NCBI GenBank assembly: GCA_013287815.1
Contig: JABDDC010000008.1
Coordinates: 1 to 61,674, forward strand
Length of the DNA stretch: 61,674 nucleotides
Direction: 5' to 3'
Source of the DNA: Chlamydiota bacterium
Lineage (GTDB): Bacteria > Chlamydiota > Chlamydiia > Chlamydiales > Parachlamydiaceae
A program made the translations under genes and the position numbers. Shown here in pieces: positions 16,516 through 24,069 of the stretch. Positions within the stretch are counted from its first letter, which is position 1, and each line of letters opens with the position of its first letter. Under the pieces are notes generated by a model. The model worked only from the letters and a program-made list of their open reading frames with translations. It searched no databases and was not told the DNA's origin.

Positions 16516-17433
16516 ATGATTGCGATTACCGGGGCGAGCGGGTTCATTGGAAGTTATCTAACGGCGACGTTGGATCATCCACAAAAGAGGCTGAGCCGTA
16601 AAAAAATAGAAGAGCCTGGTTGGTTAACCGGCGATTTATCAAATAAAGCAGATGTAGCCGCTTTTGTTAAGAATTCACCGGTTTTAATTCATTTAGCCTG
16701 TACGACACATCCGCGCACTTCGAATCTGAACATTCAGCAAGACCTGTACAGCAACCTCATTTCTACAGTGAATTTATTGGAGTCTTATGCAGAGCTAAAT
16801 CCTGATGGCCATATTATCTTTAGCAGCACTGGCGGCAATATGTACTATCCCTCCCCTAATGCATTGCTGCATTGTGAAAGTGAACTCCCCTGTCCGCAGT
16901 CAAGTTATGGCATCCATAAGCTGACAGCCGAGAATTATTTGAGACTGATTTGCGATATGTATGGAATTAAGGGAACGATTCTTAGAATCAGTAATCCTTA
17001 TGGCCTTCTTTTGCCTAAGGAGCGAGTACAGGGATTGATTGGAGTAGCCTTTGCAAAGATCATAGCGAATGAAAAGCTGCAGATTTTCGACTCCATGGAC
17101 AGTGTCCGTGACTATATCCATCTTAGCGATGTGACGGCAGCGTTCAAACTTGTCATTGATAATCCACCTAAGAAAAATGTTTGCCGTTTATATAATGTTG
17201 GATCGGGTCAAAGTCATACATTAAAAGAAGTGATTTCATTCATTGAATCGGTTACCCGAACTCCATTAACAAAGTATTTTTCATCGACCCCTCTACCACC
17301 ACCTACCTACAGTGTTCTTTCTTACAAAAAAATCAGTGATGAATTAGGGTGGAAACCCACTATTAACTTGAGAGATGGTTTGGAAGGAATGTGGCAAAAC
17401 ATACAAAAATTACAGCTAGCGCACCATCTATGA
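16516..17433 (+). CDS. NAD-dependent epimerase/dehydratase (extended SDR)
   Basis: A 305-aa extended short-chain dehydrogenase acting on a nucleotide sugar. It has a Rossmann motif ITGASGFIGSYL (residues 4-15), the catalytic IFSSTGGNMY stretch near 101-110, Y131-x-x-x-K135 in SSYGIHKLTAEN, and RISNPYG. The DSVRDYIHLSDV region resembles UDP-glucose/GalNAc 4-epimerases and related enzymes. GAGG precedes the ATG. Its stop overlaps a downstream ATG (ATGA at 17430-17433), coupling it to the glycosyltransferase. It probably makes the sugar that gene transfers. The exact reaction (4-epimerase or dehydratase) cannot be fixed. Confidence 0.88.
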   Translation: MIAITGASGFIGSYLTATLDHPQKRLSRKKIEEPGWLTGDLSNKADVAAFVKNSPVLIHLACTTHPRTSNLNIQQDLYSNLISTVNLLESYAELNPDGHIIFSSTGGNMYYPSPNALLHCESELPCPQSSYGIHKLTAENYLRLICDMYGIKGTILRISNPYGLLLPKERVQGLIGVAFAKIIANEKLQIFDSMDSVRDYIHLSDVTAAFKLVIDNPPKKNVCRLYNVGSGQSHTLKEVISFIESVTRTPLTKYFSSTPLPPPTYSVLSYKKISDELGWKPTINLRDGLEGMWQNIQKLQLAHHL

Positions 17434-19469
17434 CAGAACCACTTGTATCAGTGATTATTCCAGTGTATAATCACGAAAAATATATTGATCAGGCACTAAA
17501 TTCCATTTTTAATCAGAGCTATCCCAATTTGGAAATCATTATCATCGATGATGGATCGAAGGATCGAAGCTGCGAAAAAATTGAAGAAGCTTTAAAAAGA
17601 TTTAAGCCTTGCCCGGGTCGGAAGGTACAATTCATTACGCAAGAGAATCAAGGGGCTCACGTCACGATCAATCGTGGCTTAGCATTGGCAACGGGTGACT
17701 GGTTGACCATTCTCAATTCCGATGACTATTATCATCACGACAGAATTAAAGTCATGCTGGAGCAGTCGTTAGCTGCAAAAGCTGAATTTGCCTTTTCGTA
17801 TGTGGTTGGTATCGATGAACAAAATCGTTTTTTACCTGACAGCCATTGGTGGAAGCGGTGGTACGAGAGAACGCGCTTTGAACTTTATAATAAAGCGCCA
17901 ACAGTAGGATTTATTCTCCTGGAGCACAATTTTGCAGTATCGACAGGTAATCTATTCTTCTCTCGTGACGTGTATAAGCGTGTGGGGAATTTTAAAGATT
18001 ACAAGTTAGCGCATGATCTGGACTTTATCGTCAGGGCACTTCCTTTTTACGAGCCTTTAGTTGTCAGAGAAAATCTCTACTTTTACAGGATCCATTCACA
18101 AAACACCCAGCATAAGGTCAGTCATCTGGCGGAAGAAGAACTCAGTAAAATTCATTGCGATTATTTAATCAGCGTTTATGGCCAACCGCCCGAAAACAAG
18201 CAAGCACCCAGCCTATGGTATTGGCCGAGTGAATTTGCGAAGTTGCGCGAGGAGCTCAATTTTGATCGAGGGTTGAAAAATCTATTAATAAAAATCCCAC
18301 CAATGACAAGAGATGATAAGTTTTTAACAATAGAGGTCACAAAGGTCACAGAGAAAAAAATTCCTATCACACTTATTTCTCATGAGATGAGTTTATCCGG
18401 AGCACCTAAACTGGTGGCAGACTTGGCTATGTATTTCAAATCAAAGGGATATCTGCCAAACATTATTTCTTTAACTGACGGCCCGATGAAGCATGAGCTG
18501 GAAAAAGAAGGGATTCCTGTCCACATTTTGAAGAAAACCCACAAGGGGGGAAATTCGATTAGTTCCCTTCTCTTTGCCATTTGCTTTAAGATCAAAGGAC
18601 GGGTCATTGCCAACTCAATCATGAGCTGGCCGATGGTTATCCCATTAACTGTTTTGCGTCCCCGTTCAAGACCCATCTGGTATATTCATGAGAGCATATC
18701 CCTTCCCGGAGTCATGCAAGGGGTCAAACGGAAAATTGTCGCGCCTTTTCTCAAGTTATGTAAGAAATACTCACCTCCAAGATTGTGGTTTGGATCGGCT
18801 GCTACAAAGAAGACATGGGATTATTCCGACTTTCCGAATGGGAAAGTCATGTACTGGAGCGGCGTACCGCAACAAGAGCAAAAGCCAAAAGCCGGTATTG
18901 CACTAAAAAACTTACTCTGTGTCGGTTCTGTTTGTTCAAGGAAAGGGACACACACACTTGTGGAAGCCTTTTTGAATTGTTTGGATGAAAAGCGCATTCC
19001 GGAAGATACCATTCTTTCCATTGTAGGTTTTCCGAGTCAAGTTAGATATGAGGACTCAATTGTCGCCGAGGTTATCCTCAAGGTAATCCGTTCAAAATTT
19101 CGAAATAACATTAAAATGATTCAATCGGTAACGCCCAATCAGCTGGATCAATTTTTTGCTCAAGCCGACCTGTTCATTCAATCATCTGTCCTCGAATGCC
19201 TTCCTATTGCCCTCCTAACGGCTATGTCATTGGGTTTACCTATCATTACGACGAACGTAGACGGTTGTGCAGAAGTCATAGAAGATAGGCAAACAGGACT
19301 GTTCTGCCGACCGTTTGATGTTACCTCGTTAGCAGAGGCTATCGCTGAAGCGATTAATAATCCTGATAAGAGTGCCGAAATGGGAAAAAAAGCTCATGGG
19401 GTATTCAATGAAAAATACTCTTTAGAGAAGACAAGAGAGCGTTTTCTTGCAGAAATAAGGGAGACGTGA
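17391..19469 (+). CDS. Two-domain glycosyltransferase (GT2-GT4 fusion)
   Basis: A 692-aa protein joining two transferase folds. The N-terminal GT2 domain (residues ~17-270) has SVIIPVYNHEKYIDQALNSI, IIDDGSKD (51-58) and LNSDDYYHHD (108-117). After a linker, a GT4 domain (~355-690) has ITLISHEMSLSGAPKLVADL, VGSVCSRKGTHTLVEAF and VLECLPIALLTAMSLGLPII, ending with a GCAEVIEDRQTGLF donor site. GTG at 17391 is chosen because GGAAGG lies just upstream. ATG at 17430, inside an ATGA overlap with the epimerase stop, is an equally good alternative. It could add two successive sugars of one repeat unit. It belongs to the envelope-glycan block with 13467-15673. Confidence 0.87.
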   Translation: MAKHTKITASAPSMTEPLVSVIIPVYNHEKYIDQALNSIFNQSYPNLEIIIIDDGSKDRSCEKIEEALKRFKPCPGRKVQFITQENQGAHVTINRGLALATGDWLTILNSDDYYHHDRIKVMLEQSLAAKAEFAFSYVVGIDEQNRFLPDSHWWKRWYERTRFELYNKAPTVGFILLEHNFAVSTGNLFFSRDVYKRVGNFKDYKLAHDLDFIVRALPFYEPLVVRENLYFYRIHSQNTQHKVSHLAEEELSKIHCDYLISVYGQPPENKQAPSLWYWPSEFAKLREELNFDRGLKNLLIKIPPMTRDDKFLTIEVTKVTEKKIPITLISHEMSLSGAPKLVADLAMYFKSKGYLPNIISLTDGPMKHELEKEGIPVHILKKTHKGGNSISSLLFAICFKIKGRVIANSIMSWPMVIPLTVLRPRSRPIWYIHESISLPGVMQGVKRKIVAPFLKLCKKYSPPRLWFGSAATKKTWDYSDFPNGKVMYWSGVPQQEQKPKAGIALKNLLCVGSVCSRKGTHTLVEAFLNCLDEKRIPEDTILSIVGFPSQVRYEDSIVAEVILKVIRSKFRNNIKMIQSVTPNQLDQFFAQADLFIQSSVLECLPIALLTAMSLGLPIITTNVDGCAEVIEDRQTGLFCRPFDVTSLAEAIAEAINNPDKSAEMGKKAHGVFNEKYSLEKTRERFLAEIRET

Positions 19470-19530
19470 TGCTGCTGAGAAGATAAAGTGATCCTTGCAA
19501 CTCATACGTCTCATGTGTCTCTTTTTATAG

Positions 19531-20376
19531 CTACTCGAAGGCGGGCCTTGTCTGCTTGCTGACAAAACCGGCCACATCGATAGCCTGCTCTTCTGTTAAT
19601 CGAGCATCCAGGTAAGGCATGTTATAAAAGACAAATGAAGACAGCATATCTAGCCGGTTCATCCCAGCACCATCATTGAATGAATTAGGACCCCAAAGAG
19701 GTGGGATAGTTTTCCCTTGTGTGGATGCAAGAGCTGCTCCACCTTCACCATGGAGGCCATGGCATGAAGCGCAGTAAACATCATAAACCTTTTTTCCGTT
19801 CTCACCATTTGGCTTATGTTCGCTCTTTAAAAAAGTGAGACCCAGCCATGGAATATCTTTAATTTTTTGAACTTCAAATGAGATCCAGTTGAGATAGGCG
19901 ACAATATCTTTCATAATTTGTGAGTCTTTAGGCACGGTATTACCGCTCATACTTCTTTTAAAGCAGTTATTGATCCTGTCTTCAAGGGTGATAGATTTAT
20001 TATCCCTTTTGGAGAAAGTAGGATACTTCGTTGTTACTCCCACGAGAGAGATCCCGTTGTTTTTACCGCCTAGTGTGTCGCCGCCGCAAAAATGGCAATT
20101 AGTACAAGAAAGTTGATCTTTTGCATAAAGTGGTGCATAAAAAGGGGTATTCATGATAATACTGTACCCTCGTAGCACGCTTTCCCGGATATCAGGGGGT
20201 GCCTGCTCGGGATCGACCAAGTCGAATCCGTAAGTTTTATGGGCCATCTTTATTTGATAGGTGTGAGCAATAATCCGCTTCTCAAAATAACTGGGTTCAC
20301 TACTGTAGTATTTAATACCGAAGTAAGCGGTAAAGCCGACAAAGACGGCTAGAAGAGAAATGAGGATTTTTTGCAT
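19531..20376 (-). CDS. Exported di-haem cytochrome c (TsdA-like)
   Basis: A 281-aa protein with an N-terminal membrane anchor or signal (residues 4-20) and two c-type haem sites: CTNCH (91-95) followed by FCGGDTLGG, and CASCHGLHGEG (202-212). An FYNMPYLDARL segment near 253 could supply a Met ligand. The layout (a first CxxCH with a GGxxxGG stretch and an N-terminal R-G-Y-S-I-I-M-N-T-P helix, then a second cytochrome c domain) resembles thiosulfate dehydrogenase TsdA and related electron-transfer cytochromes. The catalytic role is not proven by sequence. It would act in the periplasm or at the outer face of the inner membrane. It stands alone, convergent with the GT gene. Confidence 0.82.
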   Translation of the reverse strand: MQKILISLLAVFVGFTAYFGIKYYSSEPSYFEKRIIAHTYQIKMAHKTYGFDLVDPEQAPPDIRESVLRGYSIIMNTPFYAPLYAKDQLSCTNCHFCGGDTLGGKNNGISLVGVTTKYPTFSKRDNKSITLEDRINNCFKRSMSGNTVPKDSQIMKDIVAYLNWISFEVQKIKDIPWLGLTFLKSEHKPNGENGKKVYDVYCASCHGLHGEGGAALASTQGKTIPPLWGPNSFNDGAGMNRLDMLSSFVFYNMPYLDARLTEEQAIDVAGFVSKQTRPAFE

Positions 20377-20521
20377 AGATTCTTTCCTTTAGCTGAGTAG
20401 AGGTAATAGCAAAAATAGCGCCAGAAATAATCCGACGGGGTTTTGCAATAGCTTCTATATAATCTCTTTTTTGCAGAAAAACGCAAGAAAGATTTAGACT
20501 TTTTAGAAAAAGGGACTGAAA

Positions 20522-20701
20522 ATGGGATTTCAAAAAATAGCATTAATTGCTACAGGGCTTACGTTTATCGGCGCTCTATTGTTATTTTATTCTGATTCAG
20601 GCGCTTTCTTTTATAGCATTACTGCTGCTATACTAAGCGCTGCATTAGTATGGGTCTCTATTATTATGCTTGGGTGGCTTACCCAAGTCTTTACAAAATA
20701 A
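20522..20701 (+). CDS. 59-aa two-helix membrane protein
   Basis: A short frame (M-G-F-Q-K-I-A-L..) ending TAA at 20699-20701. It encodes two strongly hydrophobic helices (IALIATGLTFIGALLLFY and ISLAAL-like SITAAILSAALVWVSIIML) separated by a DSG turn, and ends with Q-V-F-T-K. AAGGGA lies ~9 bases upstream. No homologue is recognised. It faces away from the cytochrome gene and is 42 bases ahead of the exported 714-aa protein; the palindrome GGCCTTGATCAAGGCC between them (20702-20718) may be a weak terminator. A small membrane subunit is possible, but no function can be assigned. Confidence 0.55.
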   Translation: MGFQKIALIATGLTFIGALLLFYSDSGAFFYSITAAILSAALVWVSIIMLGWLTQVFTK

Positions 20702-20743
20702 GGCCTTGATCAAGGCCCAAACATTAAATTGAGGGATACGACA

Positions 20744-22888
20744 ATGAAACTTATAAGCAAAACACTATTTATAGTTGCGGCAGCAATATTATTCCATGAT
20801 CTTGCAGTGGCCAACCAAAGCAACTATACGTACGAAAAAATCGGCAAGAAAGTTGGCAAACAAGATATCTCACTGATCTCTTTGCATAAGCTGATGCGGG
20901 ACGCGATTACTATTGATGAATCATCGAAAACCAAGTATCGGTCTCCGTTAGAGCTAATCAATAAATGCGGCACATGCAATAAAGAAGAATATACACGCCT
21001 GTTTCTCGAATTATGCCGCCAGATGGGAATCGAGACACGCCGCTCAGCCTTTTATGGCAAAGAGGCTTTCGACTTTTATGTTAACGACGGGTGGGTCTAT
21101 TTTGACATCGATGAGGGAACTTTCTACCTCAATATCGACAACATCACTTTTGCTTCTTCAGACAACCTCATGGACGACCCGTTTCTTGTGCTCCGTTCCA
21201 CATCCAATCTGATTCAGGCTGTAGAGGCCTCTTCCGGCTATCAGATTGTCGCCAATTCCGATCTGAAACTTGCTCCTAACTGCCCTGTAAAAAAACCAAA
21301 ACCTGGTATTGCTTCAAAACCTAATCAGTTAGTGGTCACTAATGCAGAAGCTGAATTTAATTATATAGTCCCTGCATTTCAGATTTCAAATATTAGCATG
21401 CAGCCTGTCAGTGAAATCGAGTGGCAAATATCATCTGATCCCGAATTTAAATTTGTTCCTACAGCCCTTACAGGCAAAGCTCCATTCTCCGGAGTTGTCA
21501 AGTTAGATCCGATTGCTGACACCTATTTAAACTCTGATGACACCTACTATTTCCGTGTCAAAGCAAATAGCACTCAATGGTCAAACACTTTTGTCTTCAA
21601 GGTGACCAAGCCTGAATCTGTGATTGATGTTGAGTTCGATAAGGTGAAAGATAATGTCTACGAGATTAATTGGGGACGTTATGCGCTTAAGAAAAATGAC
21701 AATATCCAATATCTCATTTTCGGTTCAAACGCGCTCGATTTCGTACCTTCCATTTATTCCAACGTTCAGATTAATGAAATCGTAGACGGTAAAGTGATCG
21801 ATCAAGAATCCAACGATAACCTGGTGGCAGTGACGTCAAATCACAAGATCCATGTTGATGGAAGCCTTGCCTATTATCGTGTCATCGTCAAAGAAAATAG
21901 CTGCTTGTCTGTCCCTTCCAGATTAATCCATGTGTATGACAACAACCTTATTCAGCCACGCAATGTCATGCAAATGACTGAAATGGCTGATAACAAATCG
22001 GTCAGCAAGCGAGTCCTCATCGCGACGACTTATCCTTGGACAGAGCCGACGTTTTCCCTAGCTACACATGAAGGCTTTCCCACTATCTTCGACCTGAATA
22101 ATACATTCCTTAAGGCAAAAAAAAACAAACCTGAAGTATCAAATCTCGATACCTACCCTTACAACCCGGATGTCCCTGCTGATGTTTGGGAAAGGCTTTC
22201 TATCTACTTCTTGCCGGAAAACCATCCTGCCAAGCCAAAGCTGGACAGGATGTTCTCCGAAACCAGGATTATTCAAAGTCCTGAAACCTTCAGACGGGCC
22301 GGATTTACAAGATACAGACCGGGCCGTTTCAGCCGCATTATGGCATCATCACACCCGGACCTTAAGGAATACTTCATCAAAGCTTTTTCAGATGAAGAGA
22401 CAAGGATCTTAGCTGACTGGATGAAGCTGGCCCACAGGATCAAAGGTGCATTGACTGTCAGAGACTGTATCAAAGAACATGATCTGGGGGATAAATTTAA
22501 AGTGCCTCGCAAATGGCTCTACCCATTGCCTGAAGAACCGTCTCCTCCCCGCTCTTCACGTTATTTGAGGAAAAACTTTATCCTTGTTGCTGAAAACATG
22601 ATGACAGTCGATTCAGAAATGAATAAAAAGCTATACAAGTCATCTAAAATGGATAAGCAGACGATTAAAGGCTTATTTACCATCTTCCACGAATGCGGAA
22701 TGTGGGACTCCGTATTTGCTTTCAACTGCCCCTTTTGCAAGGATGGCAGAATCGGAATTATCGACACAGAGTATCATCATAAGTGGCCGATTACTTATTC
22801 GAAGATGTCAAAATATCTCTCCGGCGATATGAAAAAATATTGGGAGAGTTTGGCAAAAAAGAATCCTTCGCACCCGGAGAAAGAATAA
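20744..22888 (+). CDS. Exported protein: degenerate transglutaminase-like domain plus a kinase-like C-terminal domain
   Basis: The 714-aa protein starts at 20744, where GAGGG precedes the ATG; an upstream TTG is unlikely. A signal peptide covers residues 1-23. Residues ~65-125 match a transglutaminase-like domain (CGTCNKEEYTRLFLELCRQM, then VNDGWVYFDID). The usual catalytic HAW triplet reads EAF, so the enzyme is probably inactive. Two beta-rich, fibronectin-like segments follow (~195-400). The last ~235 residues form a domain shared with the next gene. It contains F-I-K-A-F (Lys 546), a hinge-like NFILVAENM, D655..N661, and GRIGIIDTE (Asp 674), laid out like the Lys, catalytic-loop Asp/Asn and DFG Asp of protein-kinase-like folds. 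The kinase reading is my inference. Confidence 0.72.
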   Translation: MKLISKTLFIVAAAILFHDLAVANQSNYTYEKIGKKVGKQDISLISLHKLMRDAITIDESSKTKYRSPLELINKCGTCNKEEYTRLFLELCRQMGIETRRSAFYGKEAFDFYVNDGWVYFDIDEGTFYLNIDNITFASSDNLMDDPFLVLRSTSNLIQAVEASSGYQIVANSDLKLAPNCPVKKPKPGIASKPNQLVVTNAEAEFNYIVPAFQISNISMQPVSEIEWQISSDPEFKFVPTALTGKAPFSGVVKLDPIADTYLNSDDTYYFRVKANSTQWSNTFVFKVTKPESVIDVEFDKVKDNVYEINWGRYALKKNDNIQYLIFGSNALDFVPSIYSNVQINEIVDGKVIDQESNDNLVAVTSNHKIHVDGSLAYYRVIVKENSCLSVPSRLIHVYDNNLIQPRNVMQMTEMADNKSVSKRVLIATTYPWTEPTFSLATHEGFPTIFDLNNTFLKAKKNKPEVSNLDTYPYNPDVPADVWERLSIYFLPENHPAKPKLDRMFSETRIIQSPETFRRAGFTRYRPGRFSRIMASSHPDLKEYFIKAFSDEETRILADWMKLAHRIKGALTVRDCIKEHDLGDKFKVPRKWLYPLPEEPSPPRSSRYLRKNFILVAENMMTVDSEMNKKLYKSSKMDKQTIKGLFTIFHECGMWDSVFAFNCPFCKDGRIGIIDTEYHHKWPITYSKMSKYLSGDMKKYWESLAKKNPSHPEKE

Positions 22889-22963
22889 ACCGGAAGTTCA
22901 TGAACGTGCTAGTGCCCGAAAAGTTGCGCATTTTTTAACGCAAAGGTGTAAAGAAGAAAAAGG

Positions 22964-23047
22964 TGCAAAGACCTCTCGCGGGATGTCATTCACGCTAAAA
23001 ATTAAACACAGAGGTACAGAGGTCACAGAGAGAAACGGTGGACTTGA
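22964..23047 (+). repeat. 84-bp dispersed repeat, copy 1
   Basis: This stretch, from TGCAAAGACCTCTCGCGGGA to GGTGGACTTGA, matches 34331-34414 with about 8 differences over 84 bases and no gaps. It contains the ACACAGAG/TCACAGAGA words. It occupies the 306-base gap between the two kinase-like genes, which otherwise holds no gene. Confidence 0.85.
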
Positions 23048-23150
23048 AAAAAAACTAAGTAATTAAATTTCGTTTTATTCAATTGTTTTTATTTTTTTTA
23101 TTGCATTTCTCTCTGTGCCCTCTCTGTGCCTCTGTGCCTCTGTGTTTAAT
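22995..23150. repeat. Inverted CTCTGTG repeats
   Basis: ATTAAACACAGAGGTACAGAG on the left (from ~22998) is answered by CTCTGTGCCTCTGTGTTTAAT on the right (ending ~23149), with three CTCTGTGCC units between 23110 and 23145. The arms can pair across ~70 bases of AT-rich loop. Part of the left arm lies within the 84-bp repeat. Confidence 0.7.
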
Positions 23151-23194
23151 AAATCACACACTGACACGATCACGAACAGTTAAAAGTAGTTATT

Positions 23195-23950
23195 ATGAGT
23201 CAATTTCTATTTATCATCGCTCTTTTTCTCCTCAACTGTTTAAGCGCCTACCCACACAATCCTAACGTACCAGCAGAGTACTGGATCCAAACAGAACCGT
23301 ACTTCCTTCCGAAAGATCATCCAATCAAAGCGAAGCTGGACAAGATATTCTCCAAAAGACGTGTAACAGAGTCGACAGCCTCATTCGAAAAGGCTGGTTT
23401 CGGAAAAGTCAAACTCAATCCAAAAGGAAATCTTGTGCTTGGCCGGCACCGCGAGCTGACAGGTTTCCTAGTCAAAGCCTTCCTCGATGAACAAGCACCT
23501 TGCTGCGAATGGTACAATTGGATTCAAAGGATCGATGGAGCCAATGCAATACGTGACTGTATCAAACGAAACGGATTTAAAGACTTTGTTATCCCTAAAA
23601 AATGGATCTATCCCCTGCCTGAAAAGCCTGCTCCAGACCCATCCTTGGGTCCGCAACGAAAAAACTTTATCCTAATTGTTGAAGATATGCGGATTTCTTC
23701 TAATGATGCCAACCTCAAAGCCTATAAGAGCAAAATTTCCAAAAAACATCTTGAGCAGCTTTTTGTCATTATAGAAGAAGTAGGCTTGCTCGATTCAGTC
23801 TATCCGGACAATATCCCCTTTACAACCAAAGGAAAAATTGCTTTTATTGATACTGAACATCATCATCACGAACTTATTCCCTTACAAATTCTGAACCATT
23901 TCCTCTCCCCTTCCATGCAAGCTTATTGGAATAAGCTCATCAATCAATAA
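23195..23950 (+). CDS. Exported stand-alone kinase-like domain protein
   Basis: A 251-aa protein with a signal peptide (residues 1-18, ending NCLSA). The whole mature part is homologous to the C-terminal domain of the preceding 714-aa protein: Y-P-x-N-P-x-V-P-A, an FLPxxHPxKxKLD segment, a shared W-I/L-Y-P-L-P motif and R-K-N-F-I-L. Conserved polar residues line up as K94 (GFLVKAF), D200 and N206 (LLDSVYPDNIPF), and D219 (GKIAFIDTE). The N-to-D spacing equals that of the N..DFG segment in protein kinases, although D-to-N is one residue longer than the HRDxxxxN loop. It is probably a paralogue made by duplication and exported by Sec. Enzymatic activity is a hypothesis. Confidence 0.72.
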   Translation: MSQFLFIIALFLLNCLSAYPHNPNVPAEYWIQTEPYFLPKDHPIKAKLDKIFSKRRVTESTASFEKAGFGKVKLNPKGNLVLGRHRELTGFLVKAFLDEQAPCCEWYNWIQRIDGANAIRDCIKRNGFKDFVIPKKWIYPLPEKPAPDPSLGPQRKNFILIVEDMRISSNDANLKAYKSKISKKHLEQLFVIIEEVGLLDSVYPDNIPFTTKGKIAFIDTEHHHHELIPLQILNHFLSPSMQAYWNKLINQ

Positions 23951-24069
23951 TGATTCAATCATAAGCCATTATTTTTCAACGCTATGTAACAGAATTATTT
24001 TTTACTACGAAAAAAATAAAAGAGGGGGTTATCTTTATTATTTAGTAACCAACAAAAAAGGGGATATCT

